Below, in pieces: positions 17,225 to 26,545 of a stretch of DNA of 64,000 nt. A program made the translations under genes and the position numbers. The DNA lies in the NCBI GenBank assembly GCA_900468535.1, contig UBTY01000017.1, forward strand, positions 18,506 to 82,505, in the 5' to 3' direction. Below the pieces are notes generated by a model. The model was given only the letters and a program-made list of their open reading frames with translations, had not been told where the DNA came from and did not search any database. The DNA comes from Hyphomicrobiales bacterium. Lineage in GTDB: Bacteria; Pseudomonadota; Alphaproteobacteria; Rhizobiales; Rhizobiaceae. The stretch's first letter is position 1. Every line of letters starts with the position of its first letter.

Positions 17225-18367
17225 TCATTCCGCCGGAGCGCGCGAAACGCGCAGCAATGCGCCGTCGTCTTCGTCCGTCACGATCAGCAACGCACCATCA
17301 GGAGCGACCACGATATCGCGCATGCGACCGTAAGCTCCGTCGAACATTCTTTCCTCCGCTACGAAGGCGCCTTCTGTGTCGCGCTGCATGCGCGACAGAA
17401 GCTGGAACTTCAGTGCCGCGACGAGGAAATCTCCGTCCCACTCAGGAAACATCTTTCCCCGGTAGACCGCCACGGCGCCGGGTGCGATCGACGGATCCCA
17501 ATAGTAGAGAGGTTGCTCCAACCCTTGCTTCGAGGTGCCTTCGCCGATCTCGGCTCCCGAGTAGTCGCGGCCATAGGTGATGATCGGCCAGCCGTAGTTC
17601 TTGCCGGGCTCTATGAAGTTGATTTCATCGCCGCCGCGCGCACCGTGCTCGACCGTGTAGAGCTTGCCGTCGGCACCGTCGAAGGTGATGCCCTGGGGAT
17701 TGCGGTGCCCCTTCGACCAGATCTCAGGCAGGGCTTTGCTGCCGTCCTTGAACGGATTGTTGGCGGGGATCGTGCCGTCGGCGTTGATGTGGATGATCGC
17801 GCCGGCATCGTCTTTCCAGTCCTGGGCGCGATCCCGGTCGCCGCGATCGCCGATGCTGACGAAGAGGGAGCCGTCCGGAGCAATCGCGATGCGCGAGCCG
17901 TACTGGATGTTACCGCTGGTGTAGCGGTTCATCCGGAAAATTGAGGTGACGTCTTCAAGCTTCGTGCCGTCTGTCGAGAGTTTCGCCCGGAAAGCTTCGG
18001 TGCCGGATCCACCTTTATCGACAGTGGCCGCAGTGAAGTAGAGTGTTCGGCTGACCTGGAAATCGGGAGCGAGTTCCACATCGAACAGGCCGCCCTGACC
18101 CGCGCCATGAACCTTCGGAACGCCTGATATCGGATCGGAGGTCTTGCCGTCGCGGATGATGCGCATCCGGCCGGGGCGCTCGGTGACGAGATAGGCGCCG
18201 TCCGGGAGAACTGCGACCGCCCAAGGGTGTTCAAGGCCGGCGGCTATGGTATCGACCTGGACTGCGACCTTCTTGGTCTCGACGGTGTCGGCGGCACGGA
18301 CGGGAGACGAGAGAATGGCGGCGGCAGACAGTGCCAATGCTAAGTTAAGTCTCTGAAGTTGCTTCAT
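17225..18367 (-). CDS. Periplasmic PQQ-dependent aldose sugar dehydrogenase (YliI/sGDH family)
   Basis: 380 residues with a signal peptide (cleavage near VRA, residue 25). Six-bladed beta-propeller signatures of soluble glucose dehydrogenase: GLEHPWAVAVLPDGAYLVTERPGRMR, the SIGDRGDRDRAQ calcium/PQQ region, GHRNPQGITFD, and HGARGGDEIN. Members oxidise aldoses in the periplasm using PQQ. Some relatives do not bind PQQ, so activity is inferred from the family. Single gene. Confidence 0.92.
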   Translation of the reverse strand: MKQLQRLNLALALSAAAILSSPVRAADTVETKKVAVQVDTIAAGLEHPWAVAVLPDGAYLVTERPGRMRIIRDGKTSDPISGVPKVHGAGQGGLFDVELAPDFQVSRTLYFTAATVDKGGSGTEAFRAKLSTDGTKLEDVTSIFRMNRYTSGNIQYGSRIAIAPDGSLFVSIGDRGDRDRAQDWKDDAGAIIHINADGTIPANNPFKDGSKALPEIWSKGHRNPQGITFDGADGKLYTVEHGARGGDEINFIEPGKNYGWPIITYGRDYSGAEIGEGTSKQGLEQPLYYWDPSIAPGAVAVYRGKMFPEWDGDFLVAALKFQLLSRMQRDTEGAFVAEERMFDGAYGRMRDIVVAPDGALLIVTDEDDGALLRVSRAPAE

Positions 18368-18424
18368 TGGCGGCCTCGTCCCCTTTTTCCTGAACGTGGC
18401 GCGGCATCCTTAACGCTTCAACCC

Positions 18425-18760
18425 CTACGAGGCGCGCGATAACGGTTTTGTGTTCTCATGGTTCAGTCCCGAGACCGAGGGCCACTTCAGGGGGATGTGC
18501 GAAAACTCAGAGGCGGTTTTCAGGTAGAGACCGTGGCCGATCAGAAGCAGGCCGTAGACGATGAGCATTGCGATAACGCTTGCGACCGCTTTCTCGATCT
18601 TCGTCAGACGTGCGAGCGACCACCGGCCGTTCCGGGCCTGAGCGGGATCGTGGACATTGGCGGCAGCGGTTGCCATCGCCAGCTCCAGATACGTCGGCAG
18701 GGGGCCGAACTCGTCGGCGTCCTCATCGCGAATGCGCGCGTTCTGCTTCGCGGTCATCAT
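18425..18760 (-). CDS. Small single-pass membrane protein, unknown
   Basis: 111 residues, one predicted helix at about 59-78 (AVASVIAMLIVYGLLLIGHG) after a charged N-terminal region. It starts within the stop of the preceding gene (ATGA overlap), so the two are translationally coupled. No family recognised. The pair stands alone between the sugar dehydrogenase and aatA. Confidence 0.7.
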   Translation of the reverse strand: MMTAKQNARIRDEDADEFGPLPTYLELAMATAAANVHDPAQARNGRWSLARLTKIEKAVASVIAMLIVYGLLLIGHGLYLKTASEFSHIPLKWPSVSGLNHENTKPLSRAS

Positions 18761-19161
18761 GCATGGCCTCCGGAGAACAGCCCATAGAGGCGGCGGCGCC
18801 AGACGGCCATTCCGCTGGTTACTGTCAAGGCGAGGAGCAGCGCGGTCAGGCCGTGCAGGATCTGCTGATCGGCCGGCGACTGGAAGGTTGCGGTGGTAGA
18901 GGCTGCGAGCAGCCGTTTGTCCGTATGGACTTTCTCAGTGGCTGCAATCTTGAGCACAGGCTTTGGACCATGGAGGGCGGTGTTTAAATCGGCAGTCATT
19001 GCCCTCAGTTCAGCCCGCGGCGGTTCGCCTGCATAGGCTGCCGTCACCAGGCCGAAGGTCGTGACCAGCGATGCCGTCACGGCGACAACCGCAACCATCA
19101 GCGAAATGCAAACCCGTCTTGCGCGGAGGCGGCCAGCGGCCAATTCGTCGTTCAGAAACAT
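18757..19161 (-). CDS. Small membrane protein, unknown, coupled to the next gene
   Basis: 134 residues with hydrophobic segments at about 21-43 and 104-121 and a loop of about 60 residues between them, likely periplasmic given the following Arg-Arg-Arg. An earlier 'ARRVCIS' precedes the first helix. Its end overlaps the following gene by 4 bases (ATGA). No family recognised; the pair may form a small membrane complex, which is inference from the coupling. Confidence 0.7.
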   Translation of the reverse strand: MFLNDELAAGRLRARRVCISLMVAVVAVTASLVTTFGLVTAAYAGEPPRAELRAMTADLNTALHGPKPVLKIAATEKVHTDKRLLAASTTATFQSPADQQILHGLTALLLALTVTSGMAVWRRRLYGLFSGGHA

Positions 19162-19320
19162 GGTATACCCTCAATAACCAGTGCCCATGCCTAAAGATGC
19201 GATGGTGATGGCGGCGCGCTCACGTCCGAATTGCGGCATGCCGCGGTATTTGTTGCGGCCAATTCATGGCAAAGGCCGGTTATCTCGAAACTGTTGATTT
19301 TAGGATACAAATCCGGCGCT

Positions 19321-19359
19321 CTTCAGAAACCGATTCAAGTGCTTCAGAAGCTGATTCAA
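19321..19359 (+). repeat. Two direct repeats with 21-base period upstream of aatA
   Basis: CTTCAGAAACCGATTCAA at 19321-19338 and CTTCAGAAGCTGATTCAA at 19342-19359, differing at two positions. The 21-base period is two helical turns, as expected for two protein sites on the same DNA face. They lie about 90 bases before the putative -35. Confidence 0.6.
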
Positions 19360-19446
19360 CGACGATCATGCACATATGCGGCGAATCGCGAGCGCGGGAG
19401 GGCCGATCTATCACGAAGAATCATTGGCCCCATCACGCGTTTGGCC

Positions 19447-19475
19447 TTGAAAAGCCTGCTTACATTGGACATAGA
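19447..19475 (+). promoter_or_regulatory. Putative aatA promoter
   Basis: TTGAAA at 19447-19452, 17-base spacer, CATAGA at 19470-19475, giving a leader of about 55 bases before the aatA ATG. Similar to alphaproteobacterial housekeeping promoters. Confidence 0.45.
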
Positions 19476-19511
19476 CCTTAGCGCAGATTTCTGGCCTCGG
19501 CCGTCTGCTAA

Positions 19512-20738
<1,227 letters not shown>

Positions 20739-20766
20739 GCGTCTGATCCTACTGGTTATCCAACAG

Positions 20767-20796
20767 GAACCCGCCGGAAACGGCGGGTTCTTTTTT
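20767..20796 (+). terminator. Rho-independent terminator of aatA
   Basis: GAACCCGCCG, GAAA tetraloop, CGGCGGGTTC, then TTTTTT. Textbook form, 28 bases after the aatA stop. Confidence 0.93.
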
Positions 20797-20871
20797 GCAG
20801 GTTGGCAATTTAATCTTCGCTAATAACTGTCGCTTATCTGTCGCCCGCAATTCCTCTCACTGCGATGGCTT

Positions 20872-22026
20872 ATGAACGTTCATCTCGATCTGGCGACAGT
20901 TCTGCTGCTGCACCAATGCTCCTTCCTGGTGGGCGCATTGTGCTTCGTTTACATGCGTCTGCAGTCGCGTAATGGTGAGGGATTGGGTGCGCTCGCAACG
21001 GGGTATCTGTCGCTGGCCCTGGCATCGGCATTTGCCGGATTGGGCGAACAGCACCGGTTGACGGTTGCCGTTTGGGGACCCGGCAGTATTATCATGGGCG
21101 CCACCGGGTATGCGCTCTTCTGGATCGGCATTCGCCGGTTAAGCAGCGGTAGGCTGCGGCGCACGGATTGGTGGGTTCTGGTCATTCCGGTCATTGCTGC
21201 CGCTCTCACGTTTGCAACGCAGTTTTATCTCATCAGCCCTGTGCGCAGCAGTGTCAGCAACGCACTGGCATTCACGTCGCTTGCGGTATCCGCCGTTTGC
21301 GTGTTGAAGGACCGTTCGCGTGAACGATTGCCGGCGCGCATACTTCTCGCCGTCTCGATTGGACTGGGCGCGCTCCTGGCCTTCCTTGTAATCCTTGGTC
21401 TTCTTGCTCCCGACATTGCGCCGATGCCGCCGATATGGGCTTTCTTTCTGCGCATCATGTGCCAGTTCGGAGTCGCGCTGTTCGTTGTCATTCTCGTGAC
21501 CGAGCGAACCGAAGCCGAGTTGCGATGTGTCGCCGACACGGACATGCTGACGGGTATCGGCAACCGGCGCTGGTTCATGTCGCGCCTTCCGCGTACCGCC
21601 ATCGAAGGCAACGCGCTGCTGTTGATGGATCTCGACTTCTTCAAGCAGGTGAACGATCGCTTCGGCCATGATGCCGGTGATGCGGTTCTTGTGTCCTTCG
21701 CCGAAGCGATCAGCCGCAATCTGCAGGCGGATGCGAGCTTCGGCCGATTGGGCGGTGAGGAGTTCGGACTGTACCTGCCGAGGATCACGGCAAGTGAAGC
21801 GCTTGCCATGGGCGAGAGCCTGCGTAACGTCGTGCGCGATCTTACCGTCGAGCATTGCGGTGAACGGATACCGCTGACTGTGAGTATCGGTGTCGCAGCG
21901 GTCGCGCAGCCGCAATGCTCACTGGCCGATCTCTTCAAGATGGCGGATGCAGCACTTTACGCGGCAAAGGATTCCGGCCGCGATCGCGCTGTTCTGTTCG
22001 AGCCAAGCATTCGCATCGCTGCCTGA
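20872..22026 (+). CDS. Membrane-bound diguanylate cyclase (GGDEF)
   Basis: 384 residues. The N-terminal half (1-210) has about six to seven hydrophobic helices and no recognised sensor domain. A GGDEF domain follows (about 220-380): DMLTGIGNRRWF, the metal-binding Asp253/Asp255 in LLLMDLDFFKQVNDRFGHDAGD, and active-site GGEEF at 294-298. The inhibitory RxxD site just before it is absent (Gln and Ala at those positions), so product feedback is unlikely. Expected to make cyclic di-GMP. Convergent with the antiporter gene; stops are 7 bases apart. Confidence 0.94.
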   Translation: MNVHLDLATVLLLHQCSFLVGALCFVYMRLQSRNGEGLGALATGYLSLALASAFAGLGEQHRLTVAVWGPGSIIMGATGYALFWIGIRRLSSGRLRRTDWWVLVIPVIAAALTFATQFYLISPVRSSVSNALAFTSLAVSAVCVLKDRSRERLPARILLAVSIGLGALLAFLVILGLLAPDIAPMPPIWAFFLRIMCQFGVALFVVILVTERTEAELRCVADTDMLTGIGNRRWFMSRLPRTAIEGNALLLMDLDFFKQVNDRFGHDAGDAVLVSFAEAISRNLQADASFGRLGGEEFGLYLPRITASEALAMGESLRNVVRDLTVEHCGERIPLTVSIGVAAVAQPQCSLADLFKMADAALYAAKDSGRDRAVLFEPSIRIAA

Positions 22027-22033
22027 CGATCCG

Positions 22034-23155
22034 TCAGAGGCCGAGGAATGTCAGCATCAGGAACGTCGTGAAGAGGATGAAGTGGGTCATCCCTTCGATC
22101 GCATTCGTTTCCCCGTCGTTCAGATTGATTGCCGCTGCAATCAGCGTGATCGTTACCATCACGGTTTGAACCGGCGTCATCGCCATGACGAAGGGCTGCC
22201 CGGTGTAGAGCGCGATGCCTTCCATGACGGGGACGGTCAGAATGACGGTCGAGAGCGATGCTCCCATCGCGATATTGACCGTTGCCTGCATGCGATTGCG
22301 TAAGGCGGCGCGCAAGGCGGTGAGGATTTCCGGCGCTGCCGAGATCGCGGCGACGACGATCGCGGTAAGGGCGACCGGAGCGCCAAGATCCTTCAGGCCC
22401 TCGTTCATGAAACTGGACATGAACTCGGCCAGCAGGCCGATCAGCACCACGCCAATAAGGATCACCACAATAGACTCGGCCGTGGATCCCTCGCCATGCT
22501 CGGTGTCAGTGGCATCCTTGCGTTTTTCTGAACGCGGATAGCTGTAGCTGAAGAAGTAACTGTGCTGGCCGACCTGCATGCGCAGGAACAGACCATAAAG
22601 CGCGATCATCGCGACGATCGTGAAAGCGGAGTAATAGTGCCACTTATCGTCCGGAACGAATTCCGGGACGATCATCGAAATGCCCATGGCGGTCAGGATC
22701 ATCACGCCGTAGGTCTTTCCGGAGTTGTCGTTGTACGGCTGCTCGCCGTGCTTCAGGCCACCGAGCAGGGCGGCGAGCCCGAGGATGCCGTTTATATCCA
22801 GCATCAGGGCGGCGTAGATCGTGTCGCGCACCAGGGTTGGCGAGCTTTCGCCGCTCATCATGATCGCGAGGATGATGACCTCGACGGCAACTGCGGACAG
22901 GGTGAGGATCATCGTGCCGTAGGGGTCGCCGACCTTGATCGCGAGCAGTTCGGCATGATGCGCCACCCGCATCGAGGCAAGCACGATGGTCGCGACGAGG
23001 GCTGCCGCCGCAACAAGCGCCGGTCCACGCCCCATCGCCATGATGGTGTGCTCCGAGGCGTAGGCGGCGATGCCGACGAGAAGCGCCAGCACAAGATATT
23101 TCTCGTCTTTCAGACGTGACGCGATTGCCAATGCCGGGCTCCCGTGGTGATTCAC
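22034..23155 (-). CDS. chaA: Calcium/proton (or Na+/H+) antiporter, ChaA type
   Basis: 373 residues, about eleven hydrophobic helices. CaCA-superfamily signatures with the transport glutamates are visible in both halves: LSAVAVEVIILAIMMSG (about 89-105) and AAISAAPEILTALRAAL (about 264-280). The middle loop (YSYPRSEKRKDATDTEHGEG) is charged and cytoplasmic. ChaA exports Ca2+ or Na+/K+ in exchange for protons at high pH. Single gene, no co-transcribed partner. Confidence 0.93.
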   Translation of the reverse strand: MNHHGSPALAIASRLKDEKYLVLALLVGIAAYASEHTIMAMGRGPALVAAAALVATIVLASMRVAHHAELLAIKVGDPYGTMILTLSAVAVEVIILAIMMSGESSPTLVRDTIYAALMLDINGILGLAALLGGLKHGEQPYNDNSGKTYGVMILTAMGISMIVPEFVPDDKWHYYSAFTIVAMIALYGLFLRMQVGQHSYFFSYSYPRSEKRKDATDTEHGEGSTAESIVVILIGVVLIGLLAEFMSSFMNEGLKDLGAPVALTAIVVAAISAAPEILTALRAALRNRMQATVNIAMGASLSTVILTVPVMEGIALYTGQPFVMAMTPVQTVMVTITLIAAAINLNDGETNAIEGMTHFILFTTFLMLTFLGL

Positions 23156-23359
23156 AAAATAAGTCTAAGGCAATGATTTTGCATATCAAGTGACGCAACG
23201 GAGGCTGCGGTTTGCAGTCTCGCCGATTTAATGGAATACTAACGCATCGGTCAGCCGGAAGCATATCGCGGCGCCCTCGTTTTTCTTGCCCAACGGCCCG
23301 CGGCGGAACTGGATTAGTCCGGTCGGTTTCGGGTGCGTAAACAAGAAGGAGTGAGATGC

Positions 23360-23641
23360 ATGGTCAAGGTGGTCTACGAAGTCGTTCCGCATGACGGAGG
23401 CTGGGCCTACCGGCTGGACAATGTCTATTCCGAAGCATTCCCGACGCATTCCGAAGCTCTCGAGGCGGCCAGGATCGTGGCTGCCGAGCAGCGGGTCGGT
23501 GGCGACTCGTCGGAAATCAGCTGGCAGGACGAGAAGGGCAGATGGCATGAGGAGTATGCCGAGGGCGGCGACCGACCGGAGACCGAAGTGGTCGACGGCA
23601 ACTGGCGGACGCGCTCGTCGGATGCATCCCCACGTGCTTAA
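23360..23641 (+). CDS. DUF2188 domain protein
   Basis: 93 residues. The pattern VVYEVVPHDGGWAYRLDNVYSEAFPTHSEALEAARIVAAEQR matches DUF2188: a strand-strand-helix unit with a conserved W and 'F-x-x-x-x-E-A-x-x-x-A'. The start MVKV at 23360 has AAGGAG about 9 bases upstream, better than the longer in-frame start. It is short and cytoplasmic. Function of the family is unknown. Stops 7 bases short of the convergent LysR gene. Confidence 0.85.
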   Translation: MVKVVYEVVPHDGGWAYRLDNVYSEAFPTHSEALEAARIVAAEQRVGGDSSEISWQDEKGRWHEEYAEGGDRPETEVVDGNWRTRSSDASPRA

Positions 23642-23648
23642 GGTGTGC

Positions 23649-24578
23649 CTAGGATGGCATATCCGCTCTTTGTGAAGGTCCGGAAGTTTCTCTCCTGACA
23701 TAGTCTGTCAGGCCGTTCACCAGTGCATCGAAGGTGGCGCGGTATCGCGACGAAGTCTTGATGCCCTCGTGCATGACGACCCAGGTTTCCAACTGAATTT
23801 CAAAGGCATCGGCCAGGATGTGAACGAGGCCTGGATCGCGACGTCCAAGGCCGGTCTGGCAAATTCCGATGCCGAGCCCAGCCCTGATCGCGGCGAGTTG
23901 CACGAGCGGGTTGTCCGCCTTGAAACCGAAGGCGATGTTATCTGGGATCGGGAAACGATCCAGCATCGCCCTGATATAGGCGGTCTGCCTGTCGTAACCG
24001 ATGATCCGGTGCCCGGCGAGATGCTCCATCGCCTGCGGCGTGCCATTCCGTTCCAGATATCGTCGATGTGCATGGAAGCCGAGCGGGATGTTTCCGATGC
24101 GCTTTGCGACGAGCGCGTCTTGCGTCGGCTGCGTCATCCGTACTGCGATGTCCGCCTCCCGGTGCAGCAGGTCCTCGACTTCGTCCGACGCCGAGATTTC
24201 AATCCGCAGGGCAGGGTGCTCTTCCATCAGCGGCGCGAGGATGGATGGCAGCACCTCCACGGCGATGATTTCGCTGGCGCTGATGCGAACGGCGCCGGAA
24301 ATGCGATCGCGTTCGCCCGTCGCGGTCCGCATGAGCGCTGCGGCCGTCGAGGCGAGGGTTTCCGCGTAGGGCTGCAGGTCCCGGGCTGCGTCCGTCGGCA
24401 GCAGGCCGTTCGGCGAGCGTATGAAGAGTTGCGCACCGATCGTTTCCTCGAGGGCGTCGATGTGACGTCCGACTGTCGGCTGCGTCAAGCCGATCTCGCG
24501 CGCGGCCGCAGAGAGTGAACCGTGGCGCAGCACCGCGAGAAGCGTTCGATAGTAGTCCCAATTCGACTCCCGAGTCAT
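23649..24578 (-). CDS. LysR-family transcriptional regulator
   Basis: 309 residues. N-terminal winged helix (about 6-65): LLAVLRHGSLSAAAREIGLTQPTVGRHIDALEETIGAQLFIRS, typical of the CbbR/AmpR-like LysR branch with a single-gene target. The effector domain is at about 95-300. It is divergent from the NAD(P)-dependent epimerase-like gene, with a 91-base gap that holds a small dyad. It probably controls that gene and itself, as is usual for divergent LysR pairs. Confidence 0.93.
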   Translation of the reverse strand: MTRESNWDYYRTLLAVLRHGSLSAAAREIGLTQPTVGRHIDALEETIGAQLFIRSPNGLLPTDAARDLQPYAETLASTAAALMRTATGERDRISGAVRISASEIIAVEVLPSILAPLMEEHPALRIEISASDEVEDLLHREADIAVRMTQPTQDALVAKRIGNIPLGFHAHRRYLERNGTPQAMEHLAGHRIIGYDRQTAYIRAMLDRFPIPDNIAFGFKADNPLVQLAAIRAGLGIGICQTGLGRRDPGLVHILADAFEIQLETWVVMHEGIKTSSRYRATFDALVNGLTDYVRRETSGPSQRADMPS

Positions 24579-24588
24579 GCAATTATGT

Positions 24589-24601
24589 ATATCTGCGATA
24601 T
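24589..24601. promoter_or_regulatory. Dyad in the LysR/epimerase intergenic region, candidate LysR site
   Basis: ATATC-TGC-GATAT, perfect 5-base arms, in the AT-rich gap between two divergent genes, 11 bases before the LysR start. LysR proteins bind short interrupted dyads (T-N11-A). Confidence 0.5.
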
Positions 24602-24669
24602 TAATTTAGTCAATTTTGTTTATCGCGATGCTGCTGCACAGTCTCTCCATCGAAACGATGGAGGCTCTC

Positions 24670-25665
24670 ATGAGCATGGAAAGCAAGCAGATCGCACTGG
24701 TGCTGGGTGCAACGGGAGGCATTGGCGGCGCGGTCGCGCAGGTGCTGGCCTCAAGGGGATGGCATGTCAGGGCATTGAGCCGGAATGCGAATGCCGGCCG
24801 CGGCGACAGCGCGTTTGAATGGCTGCGCGGCGACGCGATGCGCGCAGCGGACATCCTGGCGGCTGCAGAGGGAGCTGACATCATCGTTCACGCCGTCAAC
24901 CCGCCGGGCTACCGCGATTGGGAGACGCTCGTTCTGCCCATGCTCGACAACACGATCGCGGCGGCAAAGGCCGTCTCCGCATCCGTCGTCCTGCCCGGCA
25001 CGATCTACAACTTCGGTCCGGATGCCTTCCCCCTTCTTCGCGAGGAGAGCCCGCAGCATCCGGTGACGAAGAAGGGCGCAATCCGCGTGGAAATGGAGAA
25101 ACGCCTGGCTGCAGCGTCGCGCGATGGCGTCGGCGTCATCATCGTGCGTGCCGGGGATTATTTTGGCCCTGGCGCGGGGAACAACTGGTTTGCCCAGGGG
25201 ATGATCAAGAAGGGTCAACCGGTGAAGACGATATGGAACCCCGCTGCGCGCGGTGTCGGTCACCAATGGGCTTACCTGCCTGACGTTGCGGAAACGATGG
25301 TGCGTCTGGTGGAGATGCGTGAGGAGCTACCGGCCTTTGCCGTCTACCACATGGACGGCTTTTGGGACGGCGACGGTCGTCAGATGGCCGAGGCGATCCG
25401 GCGCGTTGCAGGACGCGACGCGAAGATCCGCTCGTTTCCATGGTGGGTCGTGCCGATCGCCGCGCCCTTCAACAGGTTCATGCGTGAGGTGCTGGAAATG
25501 CGCTATCTCTGGCGTGAACCGCTGCGCATGACCAACGCCCGTCTCGTCGCCACACTCGGAAGCGAGCCGCATACGCCGATTGATCAGGCTGTGCTGGTGT
25601 CTCTGACATCGCTTGGATGTGTCGGTCAGGCGCAACAGCGGTCGTTGTCGGCGAAGCCCGCCTGA
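24670..25665 (+). CDS. NAD(P)-dependent epimerase/NmrA-like short-chain reductase
   Basis: 331 residues. Rossmann motif LVLGATGGIGGAVAQVLASRG (about 9-29) followed by RALSRN. It then shows the extended-SDR pattern with ADIIVHAVNPPGYRDWETLV and ASVVLPGTIYNFGPDAFP. A canonical YxxxK is not obvious, so it may be an atypical (NmrA/UDP-sugar epimerase-like) member. ATG 24670 has GGAGG 5 bases upstream; a longer frame start exists at 24616 but lies near the likely promoter. Divergent from the LysR gene. Confidence 0.85.
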   Translation: MSMESKQIALVLGATGGIGGAVAQVLASRGWHVRALSRNANAGRGDSAFEWLRGDAMRAADILAAAEGADIIVHAVNPPGYRDWETLVLPMLDNTIAAAKAVSASVVLPGTIYNFGPDAFPLLREESPQHPVTKKGAIRVEMEKRLAAASRDGVGVIIVRAGDYFGPGAGNNWFAQGMIKKGQPVKTIWNPAARGVGHQWAYLPDVAETMVRLVEMREELPAFAVYHMDGFWDGDGRQMAEAIRRVAGRDAKIRSFPWWVVPIAAPFNRFMREVLEMRYLWREPLRMTNARLVATLGSEPHTPIDQAVLVSLTSLGCVGQAQQRSLSAKPA

Positions 25666-25671
25666 TCGGCG

Positions 25672-26469
25672 TCAACCCAGTTCGGCGACGGCGATGCGGG
25701 CGATGGCGAGGGGCGCTTCCGCCGAGAGCGTTGCTCCATCTCCGAGAAACCAGGCGGCGGAAAGCCCGGAATAGGCTGCGATCCATTGCAGAAGGCGTCG
25801 GGGTTCGAGATTCGCCGCTGCCGATACGATGCCCAGCTGTCGGCGCAGTCTGTTGCTGTCCGCGATGGCCGCGAGATCGTGATTGGCGAAGATATTCGCG
25901 TAATCGTAGCCGCGTTCTCCAAGGAGAGCCTTGGGGTCGATCGCGCGCCAGCCATGGGTGCGGAAATCCAGGATGTTCGAATGATGGATATCGCCATGGA
26001 GAACCGTCCGGTCGCGAGGGTCGGACAGCAGGGCTGCGGCGATCCTGTCGCAATCTGAGAGTATGCCGCCATAGGTTTGTGCTGCCGGGGCGAGCGCTCG
26101 AAACCATTCATGAAGTTCGATCAGCGGCGGGTGAGGTTTGCTGCGTGGCGCGTGAAGCTTTGCGACAGTGGCGCAGATGATGCGGCTTGCTTCGTCGTCC
26201 TCTCCGTTCATCGCCATGGTCAGAAGCGATCTGGGTCCCAGCGCTCTTTCCAGCAACACGGCTTCGCAGCTGCAGGCAAAGACCGTTGCCGCGCCGTCAC
26301 CATCCCACCATTGCATCAGTTGACCGCCTGCCATCTCGGAGGCGTCGCGAGCGATCTTAAGGACTGCCGGCTGGTCCTGCCAAATGACGGGAAGGAGATT
26401 GCTGGAATGGGTGACGATGGGGTCGCCGTCCGGCACGAGATGCCAGCGGTCCAGGTAGGTCTTGAACAT
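25672..26469 (-). CDS. Aminoglycoside phosphotransferase family protein, APH(6)/StrB-like
   Basis: 265 residues. The start MFKTYLDRWHLVPDG at 26469 was chosen because the longer frame runs through the terminator of the next gene. Kinase-like features: ATP-binding VLKIARDAS (about 37-45), catalytic loop TVLHGDIHHSNILD (HGD-H-N, about 181-194), and AIDPKALLGERGYDYANIF. This is the streptomycin 6-kinase-like family; many chromosomal members have no known resistance role, so phenotype cannot be assumed. It lies downstream of the old yellow enzyme gene, past its terminator. Confidence 0.9.
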   Translation of the reverse strand: MFKTYLDRWHLVPDGDPIVTHSSNLLPVIWQDQPAVLKIARDASEMAGGQLMQWWDGDGAATVFACSCEAVLLERALGPRSLLTMAMNGEDDEASRIICATVAKLHAPRSKPHPPLIELHEWFRALAPAAQTYGGILSDCDRIAAALLSDPRDRTVLHGDIHHSNILDFRTHGWRAIDPKALLGERGYDYANIFANHDLAAIADSNRLRRQLGIVSAAANLEPRRLLQWIAAYSGLSAAWFLGDGATLSAEAPLAIARIAVAELG

Positions 26470-26500
26470 GGGCCGATCGTAGCGGCCTTGCCGGAAAAAG

Positions 26501-26524
26501 AAATCCCGCCAAGTGGCGGGATTT
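26501..26524 (-). terminator. Terminator after the old yellow enzyme gene
   Basis: On the minus strand AAATCCCGCC, loop ACTT, GGCGGGATTT, then CTTTTTCC. It begins 21 bases after the OYE stop and ends the arsR-MFS-OYE unit. Confidence 0.88.
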
Positions 26525-26545
26525 CCGTTACTTAACCTGAAAGGC

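Noticed and set aside
25672..26469. Acquired streptomycin resistance gene
   Set aside because: APH(6)-like fold but chromosomal context and composition like its neighbours; no transposon features.
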